From: Hibiscus mutabilis
Lineage: Eukaryota; Streptophyta; Magnoliopsida; Malvales; Malvaceae
NCBI GenBank assembly: GCA_019671005.1
Contig: CM033745.1
Span: 18,714,921-18,778,920, forward strand
Length of the DNA stretch: 64,000 nucleotides
Direction: 5' to 3'
Every line of letters begins with the position of its first letter. Position 1 is the stretch's first letter. Shown here piece after piece: positions 11,897 to 24,670 of this stretch. Under the pieces are notes generated by a model. The model searched no databases. It was not told the origin of the DNA and worked only from the letters and a program-made list of their open reading frames with translations. The position numbers were made by a program, and so were the translations under genes.

Positions 11897-12341
11897 ATGT
11901 GTTTATTTCCTAAAGAACCAGCAGACCTTGACGAGCCCGGCATTGATGAAGATGACATAGATGCTAGTGCAGAGGTTGCTTCTAAGGACGATACGCAGGA
12001 AGATGACGAAGAAGACGTTGCCCCGCCTAGCTTCACTGCAGCAGGCGGTTGTTCAACATATTACGACCCACCATCGCACTTAACATTAGTGGATATGGAA
12101 GGCTTCAATGCTACTGAATTACCAGAATTCCCCAAGTTGGACTAGTACAACGAACGTAACGATGGTGAACTGCGACTTGGATTGGTCTTCAAGACTAAAA
12201 AACTTACGGAGGCTGCAATTAAGCATTACAACATACGGCGCTCTATTACGTCCACCGTGAGGAAAACTTAGGCAGACAAATATATTGCAGAGTGTCCGCA
12301 CAAGTACTAAGGATGTATGTGGAGGGTTTGGGTATCGCAGT
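11897..12341 (+). pseudogene. MULE transposase, N-terminal part
   Basis: An acidic stretch (DEPGIDEDDIDASAEV, EDDEEDV) is followed by VDMEGFNATELPEF. In the next frames come LGLVFKTKKLTEAAIKHYNI and YIAECPHKY-GCMWRVWVSQ, which match the DNA-binding domain found before MULE transposases (the conserved Cys/His pattern of the form C..H...GC.WR). TAG at 12143 and further stops break it. It runs directly into the gypsy insertion; the other half resumes at 22719 after the duplicated GCAGT. Confidence 0.8.
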
Positions 12342-15184
12342 TGTAACACCCCATTCTCGGCCTGGTACAAAACCGGGGTCAAAAAATGCTACCGAAAAAC
12401 ATATCAGAGATTTGGAAGCTTAAATCGAAGTACATAAACTTATTCGGATCATTTATAATCTCTTTTAAGACTTAACAGAATAATCTTATCAAGACTTACA
12501 CAATTCAGGATTAGTTTTAACCCTTTTTGAACTTAGGGACTAAATCATAAAATTTACAAATTATAGATCCTTATTGGGATTTATTTTTACTAGACTACAA
12601 TTAAACTTACCAATTATTAACCCGTAAAGTTTCATTGCTAACGAAGGTCGTTTACCTATCCAATTAAGCCATACAAGTTTTAGTGACCATTTTACAAACT
12701 TCTTAAAATTGGTTTCTATGTCTTTTAACAGAATTAACTAACTCCGTACCGATACCCTTAAGGCTGTATCGGTACGCTAGGCCAAATTTTTGAGTTTTCA
12801 GATTCAATGATAACAACCCGTATAGATACACCTAAGCTCGTATCGATACGTGTTGACTAGGTTGACTCGTTTCGGTACGGCCGTACCGATACCATTTATT
12901 TTTCAGACCTTACTATCCAAATTCGTATCGATACACACCCTTTCGTATCGATACGCCATGTTTTACTTGGCCCAATTATGCAAGGTCGTATTGATATGCC
13001 ATCACCCGTACCGATACGTCTGACATATAATGATAGATTTTTTGCTGGTTTTTATTCGAAGTTGTCCAAACATTACCAAAGTTTACCAGTAAGTCTAATA
13101 TCCATATTTTTAATAGCATACAGAATTTTAGAGCGTTTCGAATCCATTTACCTAGTTTCTACCTTTTAGCACAATTAAGCTCATTTTGCTAGTTTAACCA
13201 ATTCAAAAGCATACCATATTGGTCATTAAACATTTGGTCACCTTTAGGCATAACACACACATGAAAAAACACATACGTAACATGTTTATACCATATGCCA
13301 CCTTACTAGGAGTTCAGGATAAAAGATAAGCATACATATGATTTGTAGGAGTGACTTGTAACCGCAACACACGGTCGAAGGCCGGATTACTTTAAGATCC
13401 TAAAATGCATGAGACACACGAATGTTAGGCTTACATAGCTTAGTAAGGTAGTCATAACAAATGCACAACTAGTTTATCAAATGCATGAATGACATATAGG
13501 CATGCTTGGTTACATTTCATATAACGCCAATCGTATAAAATCATATTCAAACAAATTTTCATGATTTTATATAGCAGATGTAAAACATAACAACATATCA
13601 TTTCCTTGGACGAGGTAACCAATGGATACACGAATTCCCCTGTACACTACACATATCAAAAATAGGTTGTAGCCTTGAGCCGTAGCTCCGGATAATGTCC
13701 CTTACACAATCCATCCCTTTCTCCCTCATATATAGGCCGTAGCCCCGGACCATAGTCCAATCCCTTACTTGTTGAGCTCGAATAACCCTATGGCCTGCCA
13801 ATTGTATCCAATGTCCACAAATGTCCAAGATCACATATTTCATCATAATTCTTACCTTTCGGATCACATCATATCAGATAGCAAATTGAGCCTTAGCTCC
13901 ATATAACATATCATAATTATATCAAAGTCCATATACAAGCATCAATCAGATATCACACACGAACTTACAAATACATCAAACATTATCGAAGATTTCCATG
14001 CTTACCATTAGAGTCCACATATGCTTGTTCTACTTGAGCCCTTAAACAAAAATGCGATTATAACAAAAAACGAATGCAACAGAATGACACCTTGCCCATC
14101 CCTTGACACAACTACACTCACCTTGATTCCGAAGCTTTTAAGATTCCCAAATTTTGATTCCTTTGCTTCTGGACTTAGTTGAAGATGACGGATTGTTTTC
14201 TTCAATTTTTTGAGCCAGGAAGAAACAGAAGGAATGATTATAATCACTATAACGATATAGTACTCATTTCAAGATTGGCTTAGAATTTCGATTTAAAATT
14301 AAACTCCAATTATCCATGGAATTCAACAATTGATTGAGGGCTTTTACTTACCCGATCGATAGCTATAGAATGATACTTTTGAATCAAGGAAAGCTTGGAC
14401 TTAAGAGACTTAATAGGAGAGGTGTGTGTTTGAGCTTAGGTTGAAGACAACAATGGTGGTTCTTGCTTGTTGGATGGCAAAGGGTGAGTTTTGCTTTCGA
14501 AAGATTCAAATGAGATGGAGAGCTTCTTTTTCCGTTTGTTTCAAGAGACCAAGTCCTCTAATTATTATTCCACCTCACCCCTAGCCAATGAAGAGGTTTT
14601 CTACAACCAAAGGGTTGCTAAACCTAATTCAATATCAATTCATGAGTCAAGCCATCACCTTTTCAGCACAAAAAGTGACCCAATCACGTGGGGTAGGAAA
14701 GTAAGGAGGTGAATCAGCACCTTACTCTTCATTTCCTTCAATTTGGGCCTTAAACAATTTTGGGCAGAGGGCCATGTCGATACACTATATAGCCGTACCG
14801 ATACACCTAGGCTAAGCAGGTAAGTTCGTTATGGCAGTTAGGCCGTACTGATACAGGTATTACAGCATCGAAACACCTTAGTTCAAATTGTATCAATACT
14901 GATCCAGCCATACCGATACGCCTAGGCTAAAACAAGTAAGTTAGTTATGGCCGTTAGACCGTATCGATACTGGTCTTACCGTATCGATATGCTTGGCTTA
15001 TTTTCAGCACTTCAACTATGAATTTCTTACAAGTAGGTCTATAGATCAATTTAATGTTGCACAACTTTCATTGATTACAAAATTGGGTACAAGGATCATG
15101 AAATTACACATTTGGGTATATCCGATATAGAATTTCTGATCACCGAGGCCTTATTCCGACTATGCCAATTTTTGTGAAGTGACA
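12342..15184 (-). repeat. 3' LTR of the gypsy element
   Basis: It begins TGTAACACCCC and ends GTGACA on the plus strand (2843 bp), with TG...CA ends. It has two clusters of the palindrome-like word GTATCGATAC/GTACCGATAC (about 12746-13020 and 14776-14995). The small open frames within it are shared with the other LTR as DNA repeats and are not genes. Confidence 0.9.
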
Positions 15185-15199
15185 ATTCTCCCCCTTACG
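15185..15199 (-). other. Polypurine tract of the gypsy element
   Basis: On the minus strand this reads CGTAAGGGGGAGAAT directly before the 3' LTR, the expected primer for plus-strand DNA synthesis. Confidence 0.75.
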
Positions 15200-15251
15200 A
15201 AAATTCGTCCTCGAATTTTCACTCTAGTTGAACAGATGGGGGGTACTATTT

Positions 15252-18200
15252 CTACATCATCTCTTCTGGTTCCCACGTTGATTCCTCAACCGAATGACTT
15301 CTCCAAAGGACTTTCACTAAGGGCACAAACTTATTATGAAGTCTTTTAATTTCTCTTGCGAGAATCTGTACAGGTTTCTCATTGTACGTCAAATTAGACT
15401 GAATCTCTATAGACTCTGGCTCGATCACATGGGAAGGATCTGACCGGTACTTCCGTAGCATAGACACGTGGAAGACATTATGAATTTGCCTTAACTCTTC
15501 AGAAAGAGGTAATCGGTAAGTAACAGGTTCAACTTTCTCGATCACTTCGAACGGTCTAATGAAATGAGGACTCAATTTCCCCTTTTTGCCAAAACAAATG
15601 ATCTTCTTCCAATGAGATACTTTAAGGAAGGCTTTTTCGCCAACCTCATACTGAATGTCTCTTCTCTTTAGATCATCATAAGCTTTCTGTCGGTCGAATG
15701 TAGCTTTGAGCTGATCTCGTATAATGGTCACCCTTTCTTCAATTTCCCGAAGTAAGTAAGGTTCTAACCGAAGTAAGTAAGGTTCTAACACTTTGCCTTC
15801 ACCAAGCTCAGTCCAACAGAGAGGGGTCCTATATATCCTCTCGTACAAAGCCTCAAAAGGTGCCATTTGAATCGAGGCTTGGTAGCTATTGTTGTAAGCA
15901 AATTCTACCAAAGACAGGGATTTCTCCCACGTATTCCTAAAATCAATAACACATGCTCAGACCATATCTTCCAGAATCTACAAGGAAGAATCAAAATTCA
16001 TATGGGTTACATATACACATGGATAAAAGAGAAATAAGGTTACCTAAATAACCCTTTTGGATTGACCATCGGTCTGAGGATGGAAAGCAGTGCTTAGGTG
16101 CACTCGAGTTCTCAAAACCTCTTGTAGGGTCCTCCAAAATCGGGATGCAAAACGTGGATGACGATAAAAAATAATGGACATAAGAACTCGTGTAAACGGG
16201 TGACTTCTCGAATGTACAACTCAACAAGCGTAGGCAAACTGAAGTCCATTCTCACCGGAATGAAATGAGTAAATTTGGTGAATCAGTCCACTATGACCCA
16301 AATAACATCATTCCTCTTCGGTGTCACTGGTAAGCCACTTACGAAATCCATCGTAATACATTCATATTTCCATTGTGGGAGTTCAATGGGTTGCAAAAGA
16401 CCAGTAGGTACCTTGTGCTTGGCGTTAACCCGTTGGCAAGTTAAGCAGCTAGCCATAAAGTCCGTGATATCCTTTTTCATGCCGGACCACTAGTAAAACT
16501 CTTTCAGGTCCTTATACATCTTAATAGCTCCAAGATGGATAGAAAAGGGGCTCGAATGAGCTTTATTCAGAATTTGATCCCGAAGATCATCATCATCGGG
16601 GACACATATACGGTTCTGAAAACACAACAGACCTTCAGAATTCACAGCAAAGTTAGAGTCTGTCTTATCCTTGATCTTTTTAGTAAGAGTTTGCAACTCT
16701 TTATTAAATTTCTAGAGGGCTTTGATTCGAGACACAATGGTTGATTGAACCCGCAATTCAGCCAATAATTTTCCATGCTTCTTGAGCCGGAAGTGAGCAT
16801 TTAAACATCACAAAGAGGGAGTAGGTTTCTGACTAAGAGCATCAGTTACGACATTGGTTTTACAGGGGTGGTAATCAATAACCAAGTCGTAGTCCTTCAA
16901 AAGCTCCATCCACCGACATTGAAAAAGATTCAACTCCTTCTGAGTCAGAAGATATTTCAGACTTTTGTGATCCGTGTACAAATAACACTTCTCACCGTAA
17001 AGGTAGTGCCTCCAAATCTTCAAGGCAAACACAACGGCCTCCAACTCCAAATCATGTGTCGGATAGTTCAGCTCGTGTGGTTTGAGCTAACGTGAGGCAT
17101 AGGCAATGACCTTTCCTTCTTGCATCAACACACAACCTAGTCCAGATGGGATGCATTATTGTATATGGTGAAGTCATTGTCTGACTCAGGTTGCACCAAG
17201 ATAAGGGCATGGGTTAGGACTTGCTTAAGCTGATCAAAGCTTCTTTGTTGCTCGGTTATCCATTCAAAAGGGGTTTCCTTACAGAAAAGCTTCGTCAAGG
17301 ATGCAACAATCATCGAGAATCCTTTAACGAATCTACGATAGTAGCCTACAAGGCCCAAAAAGCTACGAACTTTTCCAACATTCTTCGGAGGAATCTAGTC
17401 AAGAACTACTTGAACCTTCTTTGGGTCAACTTGAATCCTCGCAGAAGAAATCATATGTCCCCAAAAGGATACTTCAGATAGCTAAAACTCGCATTTGCTA
17501 AACTTAGCATATAGCTGTTTCTCCTGAAAAATCTGTAGCATAATCCAGAGATGTTCTTCATGAGTGGCAGTGTCTTTGGAATAGATCAAAATGTCGTCTA
17601 TGAACACAACAACAAATCTATCTAGATAGGGCCGGAACACACGGCTCATCAAGTCCATAAAAGCTGCAGGTGCATTGGTAAGCCGATGCTTATTATTAAT
17701 TGATACTTATTTTTAATTGTTACTTTATTCAGCTAACAGTAATTAATGCAGTCGCATCAATCCATCTTTCTTCCTAACAAACAAAACCGGTGCTCCTCAG
17801 TGTGAAGAACTCAGTCGGATGAACCCCTTATCCAAAAGATCTTAGATTTGAGCCTTTAAGTCCTTCAACTCTACCGGAGCCATTCGGTACGGAGTGATGG
17901 AGACAGGTGTGGTCCCTAGTTACACTTCGATTCCAAATTTTACTTCTCGGGTTGGAGGGAGTCCCGAAAGTTCATCGGGAAACACATCAGAAAATTCTTT
18001 CACAATTGACACATTCTCGAACTTTGCATATTCTCTGGATTCTATAGCACACAAGGTAGCCTTACTAGGCTCAGATTCGGTTTTCATCAAGGTTATACTT
18101 TCTTTGCCAAGTCCACGGAGGTATAGGCTTTTCTTCGAGCAATCTACCTAGGCTTGATGTTCAGCTAGCCAATCAAGGTCTAGGATAAGGTCGAACTCAT

Positions 18201-19583
18201 GGAAAGGTAAGGCCATCAAGTTAGCCGGGAATGGGATCCCTTGGATCCTCAAAGTACAAGCTCTACAGATCTACCGGATAACTATACTATCCCCTAGTGG
18301 GTTAGAAACAACAATCTCAGAAGTAACTGGTTCAGATTCTAGAGCATACTTTTCAATCAATGGTTCACTAATGAAATAATACGTGGAGCCTGGATCTACC
18401 AAAGTATAAACAAGTTTGATACATAATTCCACCATACCTGCTATCACATCAGGATCATCTTCTTATTCTCGGCCTCGAACGTGGTACATCTGGGCTGAGG
18501 TCTTAGGATCACGTCCAACCAAAGAAATATTAGTGTTGCGAGGCCTCCTCGCTGATCTAGACTACACTTGCTTTGCTCTTCTTCCCTTGTTCTGACTATT
18601 TTGAGAAGCTACAGTGGCAAGAGCGTTTGGATTATGTAAACACTGCCTGATAAAGTGACTAGACTCACCACAGAGGTAACAAGATCCAAACTATCTATGG
18701 CACTGCCCGGGGTGCCTCTTTTGACAAAAATTACACAAAGAAAGCTATGAGCCTCTTCCAGAACCGCTCGTACAATCAACTAAAGCTGTACGAGCAACAG
18801 ATGTCCCTAGAGATTGGGAATATGGCACATATCCCGACCTTGGTAGCTACTAATAGGTGGCAGACTTCTGGTCCCACTTTCTACCCTTCTTCTGAGGCAT
18901 ATGAGGCTTGGAATCATCTCGGAACCTCTTTTTGAACCGGGCTTGGTTCTCCTTTCTTCTTTCATAGGCTTTCTAGGAGGCTTCAGTAGCAATGGCTCGA
19001 TTGACTAGGTTTTGAAAATCCTCTATCTCCAAGGCATTGAAGAGAGGACACAATTCACCGCAAAGACCATCAATGAAAATTCTGCATTTCTCATTTCCGT
19101 GTGTATGATCTCAGCACCATACCTCGCATACTTGCAGAAATCATGGATATAATGCTCCATAGGTCTTCCTCCTTGTCTCAGGTGGAGGAACTTCTTACGT
19201 CTCTTAGCAATGTAGTGCTCACTAAAGTATTTCTTGCGAAACTCCTAAAGAAAGAAGTCCAATGTAACTTTATGCTCGGGTACCGTGAGCATCACAGTGT
19301 CCCACCAGCTCTGAGCTTTTTTAGAGATCAGTGCTAGGGCGCACTCCAGCTTTTGTTCCTCATGGAGCTTCATTTGCTTATTCAGAACTTTAAGAGTATT
19401 CTTCAGCCAATACTCTGCTATCTCCAGATTATCCAGGTCCTGCCCAGTGAAGGTGTAAACTGGATACTGACAGAGCCTGTCAATAAGGGCTCTCGAAACA
19501 GATGGAGGTGCTTCAGCAGGCTGCAGTGGTAGCTTTTGCCTAAGAGACACGACCACTTGTTTAATCATTTTAGCCATTGACAT
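15252..19583 (-). pseudogene. Gypsy gag-pol with chromodomain, broken by stops
   Basis: Reading down the minus strand: gag at 19583-19245, with AEYWLKNTLKVLNK and QSWWDTV; a CCHC zinc knuckle CYLCGESSHFIRQC near 18690-18650; an aspartic protease block LVDPGSTYYFIS near 18400, where the usual Asp-Ser-Gly reads Asp-Pro-Gly; reverse transcriptase with VFIDDILIYSKD near 17600; RNase H at 17050-16808 (YTDHKSLKYLL, VTDALSQKP); the integrase zinc finger and core at 16700-15900 (SCLTCQRVNAKH, ITMDFVSGLP); and a final open block 15911-15252 ending in a chromodomain (VKVLWRSHSVEESTWEPEE). A 21-bp in-frame duplication repeats LEPYLLR at about 15749-15790. Chromodomains are thought to steer integration to particular chromatin. 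Stops interrupt nearly every domain. Confidence 0.9.
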
Positions 19584-19883
19584 CAGATAATCCTACTGAG
19601 CGAGAGGAATCGGAGGAGGATGAGGCTAGTTGTTTTGCCTTACTTGTTCAAGCCTTACTTCTACCCTCAGATTGTCCCCCTATGTCGAGGAGGAGTCGAG
19701 ATGCGGTTCATTTACAGCACGCCTATCAGTGGGTGCAGACATTTTCAGATCTAATCATATATAAAGGGTTTGATCATGTAAGTTGCAAGTCACAGATAAT
19801 ATATACAAAAGAACTCCTAGGTGGCATATGCGGATACAGACTCATAACCAACTTCAGTTTAGTCTTAGAATCGACTAAACCTA

Positions 19884-19896
19884 GCCTCTGATACCA
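19884..19896 (-). other. Primer-binding site of the gypsy element
   Basis: The minus strand reads TGGTATCAGAGGC four bases downstream of the 5' LTR, close to the standard initiator-Met tRNA complement TGGTATCAGAGC. Confidence 0.8.
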
Positions 19897-19900
19897 TAAA

Positions 19901-22718
19901 TATAACACCCCATTCTCAGCCTGGTAGAAAACTGGGTCAAAAAATACTACCAAAACACATATCTGAGATTTGTAAGCTTAAATCGAAATACAAAAACTTA
20001 TTCTGATCATTTATTAATCTCTTTTAAGGCTTAACGGAATGATCTTATTAAGACTTACACAATTCAGGATCAATTTTAACCCTTTTTGAACTTAGGGACT
20101 AAATTATAATTTTTAAAAATTAGAGGTCTTTATTGGTATTTATTTTTACTAGACTGCAATTAAACTTACCAATTATTAACCTGTGAAGTTTCGTTGCTAA
20201 CGAAGGTCGTTTACCTATCCAATTAAGCCATACAAGTTTTAGTGACCATTTTACAAACTTCTTAAAACTGGTTTCTATGTCTTTTAAGAGAATTAACTAA
20301 TTCAGTACCATACTCTTAAGGCTGTATCGGTACGCTAGGCCAAATTTTTGAGCATTCAGATTCAAGGATAACAACCTGTATCGATACACCTAAGCTCGTA
20401 TCGATACACATTTACTAGGTTGACACGTTTGGTACGGCCGTACCGATACTATTTATTTTTTAGACCTTACTGTCCAAATTCGCATCAATACACACCATTT
20501 GCATATTAATACGCCTTGTTTTACTTGGCTCAATTATGCAAGGCCATATTGATACGCCATGACCCGTACCGATACGCCTGACCTGTAATGACGGATTTTT
20601 TGCTGGTTTTTATTCGAAGTTGTCCAAACATTACCAAAATTTACCAGTAAGTCTAATATCCATATTTTTAATAGCATACAAAATTTTAGAGCGTTTCGAA
20701 TCCATTTACCTAGTTTCTACCTTTTAGCACAATTAAGCTTATTTTGCTAGTTTAACTAATTCAAAAGCATACCATATTAGTCATTAAACATTTGGTCACC
20801 TTTAGGCTATTACACACACATGAAAAAACACATATGTAACATGTTTATACCATATTCAACCTTACTAGGATTTCAGGGTAAAAGATAAGCATACATATGA
20901 TTTGTAGGAGTGACTTGTAACCGCAACACACGATCGAAGGCCAGATTACTTTAAGATCCTATAATACATGAGCCACATGAATGTTAGGCTTACATAGCCT
21001 AGTGAGGCATTCATAACCAATACACAAATAGTTTATTAAATACATGAATGACATATATGTGTGCTTGGTTACATTTCATATAGCGTCAATCGTTTAAAAT
21101 CATATTCAAACAAATTGTCATGATTTCATATAGCAGTTGTAAAACATAACAACATATCATTTCCTTGGACGTAATCAATAGATATGCGGATTCCCCTGTA
21201 TACCACATATCATAAATAGGTAGTAGCCTTGAGCCGTAGCTCTGAATAATGTCCCTTACACAATTCATCATTTTCTCCCCCACATATATGCCGTAGCCCT
21301 GGACCGTAGTCCAATCCCTTGCTTGGTGAGCTTGAATAACCCTATGGCATGCCAATTGTATCCAATGTCCACAAATGTCCAAGATCACATATTTCATCAT
21401 AATTCTTACCTTTCGGATCACATCATATCGAATAGCAAATCGAGCCTTAGCTCTGCATAACATATCATAGCATAATTATATCAAAGTCCATATACAAGCA
21501 TGAATCGGATATCACATACGAACTTACAAATACATCAAATATTATTGAAGCTTACCATGCTTACCATTAGAGTCCACATATGCTTGCTCTACTTGAGCCC
21601 TTAAACAAAAATGCGATTATAATACAAAACGAATGCAACGAGATGTCACCTTGCCCATCCCTTGACACGACTACAATCAACTTGATTCCAAAGCTTTTAG
21701 GATTCCCAAATTTTGATTCTTTTGCTTCTAGACTTAGTTGAAGATGACGGATTATTTCCTTCCAATTTTTGAGTTAGGAAGAAACACAAGGAATGATTAT
21801 AATCACTATAACGATATAGTACTCATTTCAAGATTGGCTTAGAATTTTGATTTAAAATTAAACTCCAATTATCCATGGAATTCAACAATTGATCGAGGGC
21901 TTTTACTTTCCCGATTGATAGCTATGGAATGATACATTTGAATCAAGGAAAGCTTGGACTTAAGAGACTTAATAGGAGAGGTGTGTGCTTAAGCTTAGGT
22001 TGAAGACAACAATGGTGGTGCTTGCTTGTTGGATGGTAAAGGGCGAGTTTTACTTCTGGAAGATTCAAATGAGATGGAGAGCTTCTTTTTTTGTTTATGT
22101 CAAGAGACCAAATCCCCTAATTATTATTCCACCTCACCCCTAGCCAATAGAGAGGTTTCCTACAACCAAGGGTTTGCTAAACCCAATTCAATATCAATTC
22201 AGGAGCAAGCCATCACCTTTTCAACACAAAAAGTGACCCAATCACGTGGGGGTAGGCAAGTAAGGAGGTAAATGAGCACCTTACTCTTCATTTCCTTCAA
22301 TTTGGGCCTTAAAACAATTTTGGGCAGAAGGCCGTATCGATACACTATATAGCCGTATCGATATGCCTAGGCTAAACATGTAAGTTCGTTATGGCAATTA
22401 GGTCGTACCGATACAAGTATTACGGTATTGATACCGATCTAGCCGTATCGATACGCTTAGGCTAAAATAGGTAAGTTAGTTATGGCCGTTAGACCGCATC
22501 GATACTGGTCTTACCGTATCGATACACTTGGCTTATTTTTAGTACTTCGACTTTGATTTTCTTACAAAAATTCCATAGATCAATTTAATGCCCCACAACT
22601 TTTATTGATTAGAAAATTGGGTACAAGGATCATGAAATTACACTTTCGGGTATATCCGATACAGAATTTCTAATCACCGGGGCCTTATTCCGACTAGGCC
22701 AGTTTTCGAGATGTGACA
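19901..22718 (-). repeat. 5' LTR of the gypsy element
   Basis: It is a close copy of 12342-15184 along its length (2818 bp). Its inner border reads TATAACACC where the mate has TGTAACACC, so the terminal TG is mutated. The outer border ends GTGACA followed by the GCAGT duplication. Confidence 0.9.
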
Positions 22719-23535
22719 GCAGTTGAAGAGGCTATAGAACCTATAGAAAATAATGAGTACAACGGTCCTTATACATGCTCTATGAGAGGCCTGAGCCAAG
22801 ATCATCCTAACTTGGATGTGCACGTGCTTTTTGATTCCATCCTTCCACCCCTGAAAGCAAATCTACGTGTAACTGTGCCGGCATATATAGCTACCATTAA
22901 ATCTATATACACTTATATGGTGCCATATGCTAAGGCATGGTATGCAAGATATCATGCCATCTAGAAATTATATGAGAAATGGGAGGAATCCTACAACGAA
23001 TTACGAGCGTGGCTGAAGATTATGCAGAAATATAATCCTATGATAGTTGTGCAACTGGATACAGTACTGAAATACTACAACGATAGTCTCGTACTCTGGG
23101 GAGTGCCAATTTTTTTGCCTTTTCTGGACGTTTCCATAATGCATTAAGGCTTTCCACCAATGCAAGCCGATGCTCCAGATCGACGGCACATTCTTGTACG
23201 ATAGATACACACAGATCTTACTTCTGGCAGTTGCACAAGACGACAACCAAAAATGTATTCCAGTAGCATTCACAATCGTTCCAAAAGAATATATCCCTTA
23301 TTAGGAATTTTTCCTCACCAACCTGCGCAAATATGTCATGCGTCGGGTTCTACGAGAAAGAGAAGACGAGATATATATCATTTCAGATAGAGGCGTAGAG
23401 ATATAAGGAACAATCTCGAGTATGGGGCCGTCTTGGCAACCCCCTATATATACATCACTGGTTCTGTTTGTGGCACATTGCAGTAAACTACTATAAAAAA
23501 TATAAGAATGATGATGAACATATAATGGTTCTTCA
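22719..23535 (+). pseudogene. MULE transposase, catalytic part
   Basis: After the GCAGT duplication the reading resumes with EEAIEPIENNEYNGPYTCSM and LPPLKANLRVTVPAYIATIK. Further on, one frame gives AFHQCKPMLQIDGTFLYDRY, LLLAVAQDDNQKCIPVAFTI and VPKEYIPY, and the next gives FFLTNLRKYVMR, EIYIISDRG and WQPPIYTS-like sequence. These match the MULE transposase core, including the conserved DG of the first catalytic Asp block. It stops around 23535 in the region of the Cys/His motif, and the C-terminus is missing. TAG at 22963 and TAA near 23140 break the frame. Confidence 0.85.
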
Positions 23536-23917
23536 CATGGGTACGCCGTCAACTTTCATTCCGTTTTATTTGCCATTTCTATTATTATTATTATTACTCG
23601 TTAACTATTCCATCTCTTACTAAATATGCAACGCACACCGGGTAGACGAAGTCCCAAATAATATGTAAACTATATTTTAACACCAAAAAACAAAGATGTG
23701 ATAGTTTTCAATTTTTTTTATTTAAGCATATATGTTCATATTTACAGTATTGCCGTGTTCATTTCACATGCCATTTAATAATCAATTTCACCACAGGATC
23801 TTTCTTTTCTGAGCTTTTAAATTTAAAATTTACACCCCTATTTAACACCATGAATTCACTCATTTCATGCTTCATCTTTCTGTCTTTCACTTATCGACTC
23901 GTACACATGTCCACCAA
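23536..23917. other. MULE interior, no gene seen
   Basis: AT-rich sequence with an ATT run near 23580-23595. No coding signal was found; it lies between the transposase remnant and the subterminal tandem repeat. Confidence 0.4.
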
Positions 23918-24317
23918 CCCATGTTTGCTTGTTCTTCACGGGGGAAAAACATGCATAGATAGCCTTTTTAACGCGATTTCTACACCCTTTAGGATGCCTT
24001 ATACGCGCCAATTTTAGCACCCTTGTAAACATATGTTGCAGTACTAAGACGTGAAACTCAAACAACAACAAAAATATCCCCCAACATACCATAAAATCAA
24101 CTCAAACATGCCTATGGACCCATGTTTGCTTGTTCTTCATAGGAGAAAACATTCTTACATAGCGTTTTTAGCGCGAATTATACACACTTTATGGTGCCTT
24201 ATACGCACCGATCTTCACACCATTTTTAAGAGATGTTTCAATACTACGACGTGAAAGTTCACAAATAGGAAATACTATCCCCCAACACCCCGTAATTTCA
24301 CCAATAACATGCCTATC
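23918..24317. repeat. Two tandem ~200 bp repeats next to the right MULE end
   Basis: CCCATGTTTGCTTGTTCTTC occurs at 23918 and again at 24119, and the following words GCCTTATACGC, ACTACGACGTGAAA-type, ATCCCCCAACA and ACATGCCTAT recur in the same order. The period is about 201 bp. Subterminal repeats are common in MULEs and can bind transposase, but that is inference here. Confidence 0.75.
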
Positions 24318-24409
24318 GAAGCTTGTTTTAACAACAGGGAAGGCCCAAACTCGCGTTCTACCCAGTGCGAGTTACATTGATATCGCCCAACAAAACGCGT
24401 CGTTATTTC

Positions 24410-24670
24410 AAAATCTCGTGGATCTCGTGGAACTCGCGTCCTACGTAACACAGGTTCCATAAATACAATATTTAAAAATATGCAACCATATACGATACGC
24501 CACATCAGCTTGAATTCGCATCTGGTGCAACACGAGTAATGAATCCGCATTCCGTAAAACGCGAGTTGTCCTTATGTGTACCAAATGGGGGATATTTTTC
24601 CAAATAAACTTCAAAGAGGGTTGTTTTTCCAATTTTTCCCTTAAAAGGGGAATATTGCTCCAAATTAGCC
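24410..24670 (-). repeat. Right terminal inverted repeat of the MULE
   Basis: The reverse complement begins GGCTAATTTGGAGCAATATT and follows the left terminal repeat block by block, with about 45 extra bases in the middle. It is followed by the 9-bp duplication TCTTTTATA. Confidence 0.85.

Larger units (their letters stand above)
12342..22718 (-). mobile_element. Ty3/gypsy chromovirus-type LTR retrotransposon (Tekay/Del-like), complete but dead
   Basis: Two direct LTRs of about 2.8 kb flank an internal region read on the minus strand with gag, protease, reverse transcriptase, RNase H, integrase and a chromodomain, which is the gypsy order. The whole unit is flanked by an exact 5-bp duplication GCAGT (12337-12341 and 22719-22723) and splits the MULE transposase. 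Primer-binding site and polypurine tract are present. Many stops make it non-autonomous. The chromodomain at the integrase C-terminus places it among chromoviruses; the Tekay/Del assignment is by resemblance of that domain. Confidence 0.95.
9814..24670 (+). mobile_element. Mutator-like element (MULE) with PMD gene, interrupted by a gypsy element
   Basis: Both ends start GGCTAATTTG and are long terminal inverted repeats. The flanks are an exact 9-bp duplication TCTTTTATA (9805-9813 and 24671-24679), the hallmark size for Mutator-like elements. Inside, on the plus strand, are a plant-mobile-domain gene (10.6-11.2 kb), an acidic region (11.9-12.1 kb) and a MULE transposase split by the gypsy element at 12342-22718. 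Without that insertion the MULE is about 4.5 kb. Stops in both genes make it non-autonomous today. Confidence 0.9.

Noticed and set aside
22330..22530. tRNA or riboswitch-like fold in the repeated GTATCGATAC region
   Set aside because: The pairing comes from a short self-complementary word; no cloverleaf or other conserved RNA layout is present.
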